Origin: Bacillus sp. (in: firmicutes)
GTDB taxonomy: Bacteria > Bacillota > Clostridia > Lachnospirales > Lachnospiraceae
Assembly: GCA_023666125.1 (NCBI GenBank)
Contig: JAMPCN010000001.1
Coordinates: forward strand, 70,753 to 134,752
Reading direction: 5' to 3'
DNA length: 64,000 nucleotides
Part shown: piece by piece, positions 6,741 through 15,559 of the stretch
Position numbering within the stretch: the stretch's first letter is position 1
How the letters are laid out: the number at the start of each line of letters is the position of its first letter
Notes under the pieces: generated by a model
The model's database searches: none
Seen by the model: the letters and a program-made list of their open reading frames with translations, nothing else
What the model was told of the DNA's origin: nothing
Position numbers and translations under genes: made by a program

Positions 6741-9062
6741 GTGATGAATATGGTAAAAGGCAAAAGAGCTGAATCCAGGTGCAGATATTTAATCAGAAAT
6801 ATAGCGTCGCAGAAAGGATGGGATATCAAACATCCTCAAAAGGGCGGGGATTTTTTAGAAGAGCAGGAAATAGAGGACTTTTTCCCTGATTGTGGTTTGG
6901 AAGGCGTAAAGCCGGATTTTCTGGTTTGTAAAAAATCGCTTCCACTCATTGTTGTAGAGGCAAAGAATGATATTAAAAAAATAAATGAGGCCGTGAATGA
7001 GGCAGTTCAATATGCTGATTTGATGAATAATAAGGGCAAATATGATATTAAAATTGCAGTAGGAGTAGCCGGTGAAGAGGATCATGGGTATCTATTCAAG
7101 TCTGTTTTTTGGAATGGAAAAAAATGGAAAGCCTTAACATCCAAAGGATATGAACTAACCAGTTTCCCAAGCGTTTTTGAAGTTGAAGGGGCATTAGTAA
7201 CCAATAATGGAACTACTGAAGTGTCTATTCCTCAGGTCTCGGATTATATCAACACCGCCATAGAATTATCATCTATTTTGAGAGCGGCAAAAATAGAACC
7301 ATCTCTTAGACCCAAAGTACTAGGGGCGGTAATAACTGCTCTGTATTGGGGAGAAATTGATTTAGAAGAGGGAAAAGAGTTACATTCAATTAATGAATTA
7401 GTTTCATCTGCTATAAAATCAACAGAACATTTTGAAGAATATAAGAAAGAGCAGTTAATTGAAACATTAAGATTAACTGTAGGAGACTATAATAGATTAT
7501 CGGATAAAATAGGGAAGATAGTTTTTTTATTAAAAAAATTAAATATTAAATCTATTTTGCAGACAGATACAGATTTTCTTGGTTTATTATATGAGGCTTT
7601 TATAAGATATGGATATGATAATAACTCTTTGGGGATTGTGTTCACACCAAGGCATATTACAAAATATTGCGCGGAATTAATTGATGTTACAGCAAAAGAC
7701 AAAGTAATTGATATTGCCTGTGGATCAGGCGGATTTTTGGTGGCTGCATTTGACAGAATGATGAAAACGGCTAAAAAAATGGGTATTCCATCAGAAATTA
7801 TAAGGGAATCGCTCTATGGTTTTGACACAAATCCAACTGTTTGGTCATTGGCGGCTCTGAATATGTTTTTTAGAGGCGACGGGAAAAGCCACATAGAAAA
7901 TACAAGTTGTTTTGAACAAAAAAGCATAACAAGCGTGAAAAATAAATTTTCAAAAGCATTACTGAATCCGCCGTTTTCCCAAGCGGAGGAACCAGAGAGA
8001 GATTTTATCTCGGCGGCAATGAATACATTACAAACGATGGGACTAATGGCAGTTGTGGTAAAATCCGGTATTTTTGCTGATGACGATAATGCACAATGGA
8101 GAGGTGAGTTTTTAAGACAACATACCGTTCTCGGGTTAATTAGTTTACCGGGAGATTTATTTTATCCCACAGCGGTTGATACTACCATTATGATTGCACA
8201 GGCGCATCATCCCCAGCTTAAAAATGATAAAGTATTTATGGCGAAAATCTGGAATGACGGATATAAAAAATTGAAAGGAAAACGGGTTGAAGTTGAGGGT
8301 TCCCAACTGCCGGAAGTATTGGAACTTTTTAAAAAGTTTTTGAAAAATAAACGAATTAACTCAGAGCTTATTACAGTTATAAAAGCAGAACAACTAATGG
8401 TTGAGGGAGCGGAATTTTCACCTGAACAATATCTTCCGCAGCCGGAGTTCCCTGAAAGCGAACAGAATATTTATATAGAGAATGTTACAAAATCGATTTT
8501 AAAAGCGTCTGTTTGTGTGGAAGAGTTATCTGATGAAGTGATTGAAGAGTTCCCGGTTTTTGAACAGGATTTACCGGCAATTCCATATGGCCAAAAAGGA
8601 AATATTGAAAAGTTTTTTACTGTTTCAGGAGGTAAATCCAGCGGTGAAAGTAATTATTCGGAAGGCTCCTGTCCCTATGTTTCATCAGGCGACCCGCAAA
8701 ATAGTATTATCAGACTGGTTAATGATGTTGAAGGCGAAGTATTTAAACAGGGAGCTATTACCGTTACCTGTTTTGGGCAGGCGTGCGTTCAGCCATGGAG
8801 ATTTATGGCAAGGGGAAACGGCGGCAGCGCAGTTCGGGTATTGATTCCAAAATATAAGATGACATATTCCGAAATGGTTTGGTTTGCAGCACAGATTAAT
8901 ATGCAGCGTTGGCGGTTTTTTTACGGCAGAATGGCAATACAAAAAAGATTAAAACAACTGAATCTTAAAGCGCCAAGTCAGAAAATAGAAGATGGGGAGA
9001 ATAACATTGCCAAAAAGATTATGGAATTATCAGGTACATTTTCCGGTATCATGAAAAAATAG
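6741..9062 (+). CDS. Single-chain restriction-methylase-specificity protein (N6-adenine type)
   Basis: A 773-residue protein that joins three functions. Residues 1-150 look like a PD-(D/E)XK nuclease: PD at 58-59 and EAK at 73-75 (PDFLVCKKSLPLIVVEAKN). The middle is an N6-adenine DNA methylase with the SAM motif DIACGSGGFL near residue 325 and the catalytic NPPF near 408. Residues 600-773 resemble a type I S-subunit target recognition domain (GKSSGESNYSEG, YVSSGDPQN, FYGRMAIQKRL). This order fits a type IIG/Type I-like enzyme that cuts and modifies alone. GTG 6741, ATG 6744 and ATG 6750 are possible starts; the last has GAGTGA in front. It is the only fully intact defence gene in the first island apart from the ATPase. 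Whether it still cuts is unknown. Confidence 0.85.
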   Translation: MMNMVKGKRAESRCRYLIRNIASQKGWDIKHPQKGGDFLEEQEIEDFFPDCGLEGVKPDFLVCKKSLPLIVVEAKNDIKKINEAVNEAVQYADLMNNKGKYDIKIAVGVAGEEDHGYLFKSVFWNGKKWKALTSKGYELTSFPSVFEVEGALVTNNGTTEVSIPQVSDYINTAIELSSILRAAKIEPSLRPKVLGAVITALYWGEIDLEEGKELHSINELVSSAIKSTEHFEEYKKEQLIETLRLTVGDYNRLSDKIGKIVFLLKKLNIKSILQTDTDFLGLLYEAFIRYGYDNNSLGIVFTPRHITKYCAELIDVTAKDKVIDIACGSGGFLVAAFDRMMKTAKKMGIPSEIIRESLYGFDTNPTVWSLAALNMFFRGDGKSHIENTSCFEQKSITSVKNKFSKALLNPPFSQAEEPERDFISAAMNTLQTMGLMAVVVKSGIFADDDNAQWRGEFLRQHTVLGLISLPGDLFYPTAVDTTIMIAQAHHPQLKNDKVFMAKIWNDGYKKLKGKRVEVEGSQLPEVLELFKKFLKNKRINSELITVIKAEQLMVEGAEFSPEQYLPQPEFPESEQNIYIENVTKSILKASVCVEELSDEVIEEFPVFEQDLPAIPYGQKGNIEKFFTVSGGKSSGESNYSEGSCPYVSSGDPQNSIIRLVNDVEGEVFKQGAITVTCFGQACVQPWRFMARGNGGSAVRVLIPKYKMTYSEMVWFAAQINMQRWRFFYGRMAIQKRLKQLNLKAPSQKIEDGENNIAKKIMELSGTFSGIMKK

Positions 9063-9077
9063 AGAAGGAGACCCCGC

Positions 9078-9974
9078 ATGTATAACCCCCAACTTGAAAC
9101 CTTTATCCGGGCAGCGGACGCAGGCAGCTTTAACAAAGCTGCGGAAGAATCCTATATTACGCCTACTGCGGTAATCAAGCAGATTAATCTTTTGGAGAAG
9201 TCCATGGATGTCAAACTTTTTGAAAGGACGCACCGCGGGTTGATTTTGACTAACGCAGGGCAATCTTTGTATCAGGACGCGAAATACATTATGCAGTATT
9301 GCAAGGATTCCGTAACGCGTGCGAGAAACGCCATGCAGGAAGATACCAATATTATCCGTATTGGCACTTCGCCGGTCACGCCCGCGCAGCTTTTAATGCA
9401 GTTGTGGTCGAAAATCCAGATGAGCTGTCCGGATATGAAATTTCAAATTATTCCGTTTGAAAATACCCCGGAAAATGCCAGAGAGATTTTGGCGAATTTA
9501 GGGAAAAATATTGATGTGGTCGGCGGCATTTTTGATGAAACCATGTTGAATCTGCGGAAATGCGCAGGTTTGCAGCTTTCCCGCGAACCGCTTTGCTGTG
9601 CGGTTTCCGTGCATCACCGCCTTGCAGTCAAAGATAAACTTCTGGTGGAGGATTTATATGGAGAAAATTTGCTGCTGATGCGCCGGGAATGGAGCCATTA
9701 TGTAGACAGGCTGCGTGATGACATAGAGCGGAACCATAGTCAGATACATATCATTGATTTTGAATTTTATGATATGAATATTTTTAACCGCTGTGAAAAC
9801 AGCAATGACGTATTATTGGCGATTCCGGGCTGGGCAAATGTGCATCCGCTTCTGAAAGTGATTCCCGTGGAATGGGAACACAGCATTCCTTATGGGCTGC
9901 TTTACCCGCTAACGCCCTCTAAGACGGTAAAGAGATTTCTGGAGGCGGCACAGGCGGCAGCACAAAAGATATAA
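9078..9974 (+). CDS. LysR family transcriptional regulator
   Basis: A 298-residue LysR regulator. The N-terminal winged helix is clear (LETFIRAADAGSFNKAAEES, then ITPTAVIKQINLLEKSMDVKLFER), followed by a substrate-binding-like effector domain from about residue 90. AGAAGGAG precedes the ATG. It is followed by its own terminator and then the reductase operon on the same strand, which it may control; no effector can be read from sequence. Confidence 0.9.
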   Translation: MYNPQLETFIRAADAGSFNKAAEESYITPTAVIKQINLLEKSMDVKLFERTHRGLILTNAGQSLYQDAKYIMQYCKDSVTRARNAMQEDTNIIRIGTSPVTPAQLLMQLWSKIQMSCPDMKFQIIPFENTPENAREILANLGKNIDVVGGIFDETMLNLRKCAGLQLSREPLCCAVSVHHRLAVKDKLLVEDLYGENLLLMRREWSHYVDRLRDDIERNHSQIHIIDFEFYDMNIFNRCENSNDVLLAIPGWANVHPLLKVIPVEWEHSIPYGLLYPLTPSKTVKRFLEAAQAAAQKI

Positions 9975-9998
9975 CCTTTAGGTATAAACTGATGAACA

Positions 9999-10031
9999 AA
10001 ACGAAACTTCCGTTGAGGTTTCGTTTTTTTT
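9999..10031 (+). terminator. Intrinsic terminator of the LysR gene
   Basis: AAACGAAAC at 9999-10007 pairs with GTTTCGTTT at 10018-10026 (9 bp, 10-base loop) and is followed by more T residues. Confidence 0.85.
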
Positions 10032-10125
10032 ATAATAAATGCAATACAGCATAAATATTGTGCCGACGCTGGCAGCGCTTTGGCAAACAAATGTCACAGG
10101 CAGAGAGAAAGGCGTGGTTATAGTT

Positions 10126-11124
10126 ATGGATAGTCGCATATTAGGAAACGGGTTAGAGGTTTCAGCGGTGGGGCTTGGCTGCATGGGTTTCAGTCATGCC
10201 TATGGCGCACCCACTGACAGGCAGGAAGCTGTGTCTATGATTCATAGTGCATATGAAATGGGTTATACTTTTTTTGATACTGCGGAAGTTTACGGAACGC
10301 CCGAAGATCCTCATCAGAACGAGGAACTTGTAGGGGAGGCGTTGAAATGGGTGCGGAACCAGGTGAAGATTGTCAGTAAGTTCGGGATTCATTTCGATAT
10401 GAGCAGTGCGCAGGTAAATCATCCGCTGATTCCGGACGCCAGACCGGAAGTCATCCGCAGTTCGGTGGAGGGGTCGTTAAAACGTTTACAGACAGACCAT
10501 ATTGATTTGTACTTCCAGCACCGGATTGACCCGGCAGTGGAAGCGGAGGAGACAGCCGGCGTTATGGCAGAACTGATTCAGGAGGGGAAGATTCTGCATT
10601 GGGGCATTTCGGAGGCGAATGAGGAATATCTCCGCCGGGCGCACGCGGTCTGTCCTGTAACCGCCGTGGAGAACCGATATTCCATGATGGCGAGACAGTG
10701 CGAAGAACTTTTTCCGGTACTGGAGGAACTGGGGGTTGGCTTGGTGGCGTTTTCCCCTATGGCAAACGGTTTTTTGACGGGCAAATATGGAAAAGGTTCG
10801 CGGTTCGACCCCAAATACGATTATCGGAGCAATATGCCGCAGTTTACGGACGAAGCGGTAGAGAAGAATAGAGATTTGCTTATGCTTCTTGAACATGTGG
10901 CGGAGGAAAAAGGAGCGACGCCTGCGCAGATTTCCATGGCGTGGATGCTCTGTAAAAAACCATGGATTGTGCCGATTCCCGGCAGCCGTAAGCTGGAGCG
11001 TCTGCGGGAAAACGCGGGAGCGGCAGAGATAAAATTGTCGGCGCAGGAAGTACGGGTGTTGGATGATGTGCTTGACAGGATAGAGATGTCCGAAGTGTTT
11101 GGCGGTTCCCGGATTATAGGCTAA
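10126..11124 (+). CDS. Aldo/keto reductase (AKR)
   Basis: A 332-residue NAD(P)H-dependent aldo/keto reductase. The catalytic tetrad is complete: D51 and Y56 (FFDTAEVYGT), K85 (IVSKFG) and H132 (LYFQHRID). The C-terminal cofactor stretch (VPIPGSRKLERLREN) fits the family. The length and the GLGCMGFSHAYG opening match the YakC/AKR13-like group that acts on small aldehydes. The start at 10126 (MDSRIL) gives the normal N-terminus; an in-frame ATG at 10039 would lie right behind the terminator and add 29 atypical residues. It is followed after 45 bases by a second reductase in the same direction. The true substrate is unknown. Confidence 0.88.
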   Translation: MDSRILGNGLEVSAVGLGCMGFSHAYGAPTDRQEAVSMIHSAYEMGYTFFDTAEVYGTPEDPHQNEELVGEALKWVRNQVKIVSKFGIHFDMSSAQVNHPLIPDARPEVIRSSVEGSLKRLQTDHIDLYFQHRIDPAVEAEETAGVMAELIQEGKILHWGISEANEEYLRRAHAVCPVTAVENRYSMMARQCEELFPVLEELGVGLVAFSPMANGFLTGKYGKGSRFDPKYDYRSNMPQFTDEAVEKNRDLLMLLEHVAEEKGATPAQISMAWMLCKKPWIVPIPGSRKLERLRENAGAAEIKLSAQEVRVLDDVLDRIEMSEVFGGSRIIG

Positions 11125-11169
11125 GGAAAGGTATGGTTATAAAAATAAAATGATAAAGGAGGCAGCACA

Positions 11170-12057
11170 ATGGAATATGTAACATTAGCGAATGGCGTAA
11201 AAATGCCGATTTTAGGATACGGTGTTTATCAGGTGACAAAAGAGGAGTGTACGCAGTGCGTATTGGATGCTCTTGAGGTGGGATATCGAAGCATTGATAC
11301 GGCGCAGTCTTATTTTAACGAAGAAGAGGTAGGCGGGGCTATCAAAAAAAGCGGAATACCGAGAGAAGAAATTTTCCTGACGTCCAAAGTGTGGGTGGAA
11401 CATTACGGATATGAAGAAACCAGAAAATCCGTAGAGGAGTCTCTTCGTAAGCTGCAGACCGACTATCTGGATTTAATGCTGCTGCATCAGCCTTTCAATG
11501 ATTATTATGGTGCATACAGAGCTTTAGAGGATATGTATGAGGAGGGGAAGCTGAAAGCTATCGGCGTTTCTAATTTTTATCCGGACAGACTGGTAGACTT
11601 AGCCTCTTTTACAAGAATCCCGCCTATGGTAAATCAGATTGAGACGCACGTTTTAAATCAGCGTATAGAAGATAATACATGGATGAAAAAATATAAGGTT
11701 GCGCACGAGGCATGGGCGCCCTTTGGAGAGGGTCGGGGAGGACTGTTTGGGAATGAGGTCTTGAAAACGATTGGTGAAAAGTACGGTAAAACCACGGCAC
11801 AGGTTATGCTTCGCTGGAATATCCAGAGGGGAGTGATTGTACTTCCCAAGTCCGTGCATAAGGAAAGAATGATTCAAAATCTGGATGTTTTTGATTTTAG
11901 TCTGACGGAAGAAGATATGAATATGATTGCCGGACTGGATACAAAGACCAGCGCATTCTTTTCACACTATGACCCTAATATGGTAGAATGGTTTGTAAAG
12001 ATGGTTGAGGAGAGAAAGAAACAGCATGACAGCAGCAAAGAGAAGAAAAACTGGTAA
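11170..12057 (+). CDS. Aldo/keto reductase, AKR5-like
   Basis: A 295-residue aldo/keto reductase similar to 2,5-diketo-gluconate reductases. The tetrad is D43 and Y48 (SIDTAQSYFNE), K73 (LTSKVW) and H106 (LMLLHQP). The cofactor signature VLPKSVHKERMIQN is present. AAAGGAGG precedes the ATG by a normal distance. The last 32 bases overlap the flavodoxin gene, so the two are probably translated together. Confidence 0.9.
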   Translation: MEYVTLANGVKMPILGYGVYQVTKEECTQCVLDALEVGYRSIDTAQSYFNEEEVGGAIKKSGIPREEIFLTSKVWVEHYGYEETRKSVEESLRKLQTDYLDLMLLHQPFNDYYGAYRALEDMYEEGKLKAIGVSNFYPDRLVDLASFTRIPPMVNQIETHVLNQRIEDNTWMKKYKVAHEAWAPFGEGRGGLFGNEVLKTIGEKYGKTTAQVMLRWNIQRGVIVLPKSVHKERMIQNLDVFDFSLTEEDMNMIAGLDTKTSAFFSHYDPNMVEWFVKMVEERKKQHDSSKEKKNW

Positions 12058-12631
12058 ATGGATGAAAAAATGGGTATGTGCTACCATGATGACAATGATA
12101 TGTGCCGCGGCGCTTACGGCATGTGGAAAGAGTGATGAACAGCAGAGCGGCAAAGTTTTAGTGGTTTATTATTCTGCATCGGGCAATACCAAAGCGGTCG
12201 GAGATGTAATTGCGCAGTATACAGGCGGGAACACTTTTGAAATTATTCCGGCAGATGAATATACGAGCGAGGACTTAGACTGGACTGCAGCGGGCAGCAG
12301 GGTCAATCAGGAGCATGATGATGAAAGTCTGCAGGATATTGAACTTGTTTCTACTACAGTCGATAATTTTGGTTCCTATGATACGGTCTTTATCGGATAC
12401 CCGATATGGTGGCAGGAGGCGTCATGGGTTGTGAATAATTTCGTAAAAGATAATGATTTTACCGGAAAAACAGTCATTCCTTTCTGTACTTCCTCTTCTT
12501 CCGGATTAGGAGAAAGCGACACGCTTCTTGCAGAAATGGCTGGTACGGGCGATTGGCAGGAAGGAGAGCGTTTCAGGGGAAACGCCAGTGAAAGCGAAGT
12601 TACTGAGTGGCTTGACGGACTTGGTTTTTGA
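12026..12631 (+). CDS. Lipoprotein flavodoxin
   Basis: A 201-residue flavodoxin fold protein with a lipoprotein signal: basic start, hydrophobic core, lipobox LTAC with lipidated Cys33. FMN-site motifs follow: SASGNTK (phosphate loop), GYPIWW and CTSSSSGLG. Flavodoxins normally work in the cytoplasm, so an anchored extracytoplasmic form implies electron transfer on the outside of the membrane. The ATG at 12026 lies inside the end of the reductase gene; an ATG at 12062 would leave a shorter signal but is also possible. A TTG at 12005 is less likely. Confidence 0.85.
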   Translation: MTAAKRRKTGKWMKKWVCATMMTMICAAALTACGKSDEQQSGKVLVVYYSASGNTKAVGDVIAQYTGGNTFEIIPADEYTSEDLDWTAAGSRVNQEHDDESLQDIELVSTTVDNFGSYDTVFIGYPIWWQEASWVVNNFVKDNDFTGKTVIPFCTSSSSGLGESDTLLAEMAGTGDWQEGERFRGNASESEVTEWLDGLGF

Positions 12632-12715
12632 AGAGAACGACGGTCGGTGGCTTTTTGGGAAGCCAATAGTTGAACACTGGATTGGAAAATGAAAGTAGGA
12701 TAAGGAGGAAACATC

Positions 12716-13792
12716 ATGAAAAAAACATTGTCCGTTATTTTGATTCTCAGCCTGTTATTATTCACGACAGCCTGCGGGACAAACGCTGCGCCGGAGGATG
12801 ATGCGCTTGTTGCTGCGCCATCCGTTAGCGGGGAGAGCCACATAGAAGCGGAACCATCGGTTGGAGAGGAAAGACCTGAACAGTCAGAGTCTTCGGTTGA
12901 AGATGAGAATCTTGCACAGTCGGAGTCCTCGGTTGTTTATTTTACATCCGATATTTCCCCGGAGGGAATGATGGCAGTTTATGAGATGCTTGACTGGACG
13001 CCGACCGGCAATGTGGCGGTGAAGCTTTCTACCGGAGAACCGCCTGCAAGTAACTATCTGCGTCCTGAATTGATTCAGAATCTGGTGCAGTCCGTGAATG
13101 GCACGATTGTTGAGTGTAATACGGCTTACGGCGGTTCCCGAACTGAGACTGCCATGCATATGCAGGTGGCGGAAGACCACGGTTTTACGGCAATCGCGGA
13201 TGTGGATATTCTGGATGCGGACGGTTCAGTGCAGCTTCCGGTAGAGGGCGGAAGTTATCTGGAAACGGACTATGTAGGGTCTCACTTTACCGATTATGAT
13301 TCCTATGTTGTCCTTTCTCATTTTAAAGGTCACGCCATGGCGGGATTTGGCGGCGCAATCAAGAATATTTCCATCGGTCTTGGTTCAAAAGAGGGCAAAT
13401 GCCTGATTCATACCGGCGGCGAAAGCCATACCAGCCCTTGGGGCGGAGACCAGACTGCGTTTACGGAATCTATGGCGGAGGCTGGGAAAGCGGTATCTGA
13501 TTACCTTGGAAACGGCGAGCGCATTGTTTATATTAATGTTCTTAATAATATTTCTATCGACTGTGACTGTGATGGAAATCCTTCCGAGCCGGATATTCAT
13601 GATATCGGCATACTTGCGTCAACCGATCCTGTAGCGATTGACCAAGCGGCAATCGATTTGTGTTTTGCCGCTGAGGGCAGCGGGAGCTTACAGCAGCGGG
13701 TGGAAAGACAAAACGGACTGCATACGCTGGAACATGCGCAGGAGATAGGACTTGGCAGCCGCAGTTACGAGTTGGTGAGCATTGATGAGTGA
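12716..13792 (+). CDS. DUF362 domain lipoprotein
   Basis: A 358-residue lipoprotein (signal with lipobox TTAC, Cys20) bearing a DUF362 domain. A linker rich in S and E with repeated ESSV units (about residues 35-75) joins the anchor to the domain. Family features include VVLSHFKGHAMAGFGGAIKN and, near the end, STDPVAIDQAAIDL. DUF362 proteins often carry ferredoxin cysteine clusters; none are seen here. AAGGAGG precedes the ATG. Its stop overlaps the start of the permease gene, so the two proteins are made together and may act together. The biochemical role is not known. Confidence 0.8.
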   Translation: MKKTLSVILILSLLLFTTACGTNAAPEDDALVAAPSVSGESHIEAEPSVGEERPEQSESSVEDENLAQSESSVVYFTSDISPEGMMAVYEMLDWTPTGNVAVKLSTGEPPASNYLRPELIQNLVQSVNGTIVECNTAYGGSRTETAMHMQVAEDHGFTAIADVDILDADGSVQLPVEGGSYLETDYVGSHFTDYDSYVVLSHFKGHAMAGFGGAIKNISIGLGSKEGKCLIHTGGESHTSPWGGDQTAFTESMAEAGKAVSDYLGNGERIVYINVLNNISIDCDCDGNPSEPDIHDIGILASTDPVAIDQAAIDLCFAAEGSGSLQQRVERQNGLHTLEHAQEIGLGSRSYELVSIDE

Positions 13793-14699
13793 ACTGTTTG
13801 AAATATTTCAAAGAGAATTGATTTATGTTGGCTATTACTTTATGGTTCAGCTTCGCCAGATTGCCGGATACTGGATTCTTGGCATGGTTATCGGCTCTTT
13901 TGTTTCGGTATTTGCCAAGGATGCTATACACGGGGCGTTTGACCGAATCAGGGATAAAAAGTGGGGAATCTGGGGCGTAATTCCGGCAAGCCTGTTAGGC
14001 GTCGCCTCACCGCTTTGTATGTACGGTACTATCCCCATTGCGGCGTCATTTTCACGGCATGGAATGCGGAACGACTGGCTGGCGGCGTTTATGATGGCGA
14101 GCGTGCTTCTAAATCCGCAGCTTATCATGTATTCCACGGCGCTTGGAACGGCGGCATTGGCAATTCGTATTATTTCCTGTACGGTTTGCGGAATCGTGGC
14201 GGGTATTGTAGTGCATATTTTCTATAAAAATAAGCCCTTTTTCAATTTTGACGGATTCGAGCCGCGGGCAAGCCATGACACGCACCCGAATTTATTTCTG
14301 CGGTTTGTGTTTAATCTGGGCAGGAATATCAAGGCAACCGCGCTCTGGTTTCTTGTTGGCGTATTGCTTTCCGCACTTTTTCAACGCTATGTTCCGGCGG
14401 ATGAATTTGTAGAGCTGTTCGGAAAATCTAATGAGGGCTTTGGGGTGTTGATGGCAGCCACTATCGGCGTGCCGCTCTATGCCTGCGGCGGCGGTACGAT
14501 TCCGTTGATTCGGGAATGGCTTGCCATGGGTATGAGCATGGGCAGTGCATCGGCGTTTATGATTACCGGCCCCGCCACGAAAATCACAAACCTTGGCGCG
14601 TTAAAGATTGTGCTGGGTGTAAAAAGATTTATTCTTTATATTGCCTTTGTGATGGCATTTTCGCTGGTGACGGGGTTCATTGTGAATCTTATCATATAA
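13785..14699 (+). CDS. Membrane permease, UPF0718/ArsP type
   Basis: A 304-residue membrane protein with about eight hydrophobic segments, of the DUF318/UPF0718 permease group that includes the organoarsenical exporter ArsP. The paired motifs are present: GVASPLCMYGTIP in the first half and PLYACGGGTIPL in the second, each with a cysteine. Both halves look alike, as is usual in the group. The ATG at 13785 overlaps the last codons of the DUF362 lipoprotein. Export of a metal, metalloid or thiol-reactive compound is plausible but not proven. Confidence 0.8.
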   Translation: MSELFEIFQRELIYVGYYFMVQLRQIAGYWILGMVIGSFVSVFAKDAIHGAFDRIRDKKWGIWGVIPASLLGVASPLCMYGTIPIAASFSRHGMRNDWLAAFMMASVLLNPQLIMYSTALGTAALAIRIISCTVCGIVAGIVVHIFYKNKPFFNFDGFEPRASHDTHPNLFLRFVFNLGRNIKATALWFLVGVLLSALFQRYVPADEFVELFGKSNEGFGVLMAATIGVPLYACGGGTIPLIREWLAMGMSMGSASAFMITGPATKITNLGALKIVLGVKRFILYIAFVMAFSLVTGFIVNLII

Positions 14700-14721
14700 T
14701 AAGCGCAAAAGAGAAATAATC

Positions 14722-14782
14722 GAGACTTCTTGCGGGGTCTCAATTCTTTTGTAATAAGGCGGTATGAGGCCGCTCTTTTTTT
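14722..14782 (+). terminator. Two weak terminator hairpins after the permease
   Basis: A first hairpin pairs GAGAC 14722-14726 with GTCTC 14737-14741 and runs into AATTCTTTT. A second pairs GCGG 14759-14762 with CCGC 14770-14773 and runs into TCTTTTTTTG. Together they probably end the reductase-permease operon. Confidence 0.6.
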
Positions 14783-14802
14783 GTTAGAAATCCATAAAAA
14801 AC

Positions 14803-14830
14803 GGAAACTGATTTTGTGAATTTAGTTTCT
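14803..14830. promoter_or_regulatory. TetR operator 1 (28-bp inverted repeat)
   Basis: Arms GGAAACT (14803-14809) and AGTTTCT (14824-14830) enclose 14 bases. It ends on the -35 element of the TetR promoter. The size and arms match operator 2, so both are likely bound by the same regulator. Confidence 0.7.
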
Positions 14831-14858
14831 TGTCTTTTAGGTAGCAGGGATTTATAAT
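14830..14858 (+). promoter_or_regulatory. Promoter of the TetR-GH2 operon
   Basis: TTGTCT at 14830-14835 and TATAAT at 14853-14858 with a 17-base spacer. Operator 1 touches the -35 and operator 2 lies over the expected start of transcription, an arrangement suited to tight repression. Confidence 0.7.
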
Positions 14859-14867
14859 GGTAAAAAC

Positions 14868-14895
14868 GGAAACTAAAATTGAAAAATTAGTTTCC
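14868..14895. promoter_or_regulatory. TetR operator 2 (28-bp inverted repeat)
   Basis: Arms GGAAACTAA (14868-14876) and TTAGTTTCC (14887-14895) are perfect inverted repeats. It shares outer arms and length with operator 1; the repeats begin 65 bases apart. Confidence 0.75.
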
Positions 14896-14957
14896 CAAAA
14901 TGATGGCAGCGCCCGCTTCACATAGAGGAAACACTCGTAAGACAGGAGATGAGCAGA

Positions 14958-15521
14958 ATGGAACTGCGGGAAACAATTTTGGAAGGAACATTACAGGTAT
15001 TTAACGAAAAAGGTCTGAAATTTACCATGGATGATATCGCCGCCCGGCTGAAAATGAGCAAGAAAACGATATATACGGTATTTCACGATAAGAACGATAT
15101 GTTTCTCGCTATGGTGGATTATCTGTTTGACATGATTAAAAAAAGCGAGATGGAGATTGTCGAGGACGGGAAACTAAGCACGGTTGAAAAGGTGCGCATG
15201 ATTTTAGGCGTGCTGCCGGAGGCGTATAAGGAAGTCGATTTCCGCCAGCTTTATCTGATGAAGGACAAATACCCTCAAATCTATAAGCAAATCGAACACC
15301 GTCTGGAAACCGGATGGGAAAATACGATTGCCCTGATTGAAAAAGGAATCGAAGAGGGCTGTATCCGCCCAGTTAAGATTCCGATTTTGAAAATGATGCT
15401 GGAGGCGTCTTTGGAGCAATTTTTCCAGAGAGACATTCTGATACAAAGCAATATTTCTTATGCGGATGCGTTAGACGAGGTAGTTGCTATTTTGATGAAT
15501 GGAATTAGCAAAGAGCAATAG
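14958..15521 (+). CDS. TetR/AcrR family regulator
   Basis: A 187-residue TetR regulator. The N-terminal helix-turn-helix is typical (ETILEGTLQVFNEKGLKFTM, then DDIAARLKMSKKTIYTVFHDK), followed by an all-helical ligand domain. The ATG at 14958 has AGGAG nine bases upstream; the ATG at 14949 abuts that site and is unlikely. It probably represses its own promoter through the twin operators and thereby the GH2 gene 38 bases downstream. The inducer is unknown; a sugar or glycoside is a fair guess from the neighbours. Confidence 0.9.
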   Translation: MELRETILEGTLQVFNEKGLKFTMDDIAARLKMSKKTIYTVFHDKNDMFLAMVDYLFDMIKKSEMEIVEDGKLSTVEKVRMILGVLPEAYKEVDFRQLYLMKDKYPQIYKQIEHRLETGWENTIALIEKGIEEGCIRPVKIPILKMMLEASLEQFFQRDILIQSNISYADALDEVVAILMNGISKEQ

Positions 15522-15559
15522 GGAGACAGAATGATACGGAGTAAGAACGGGGGCTTAAT

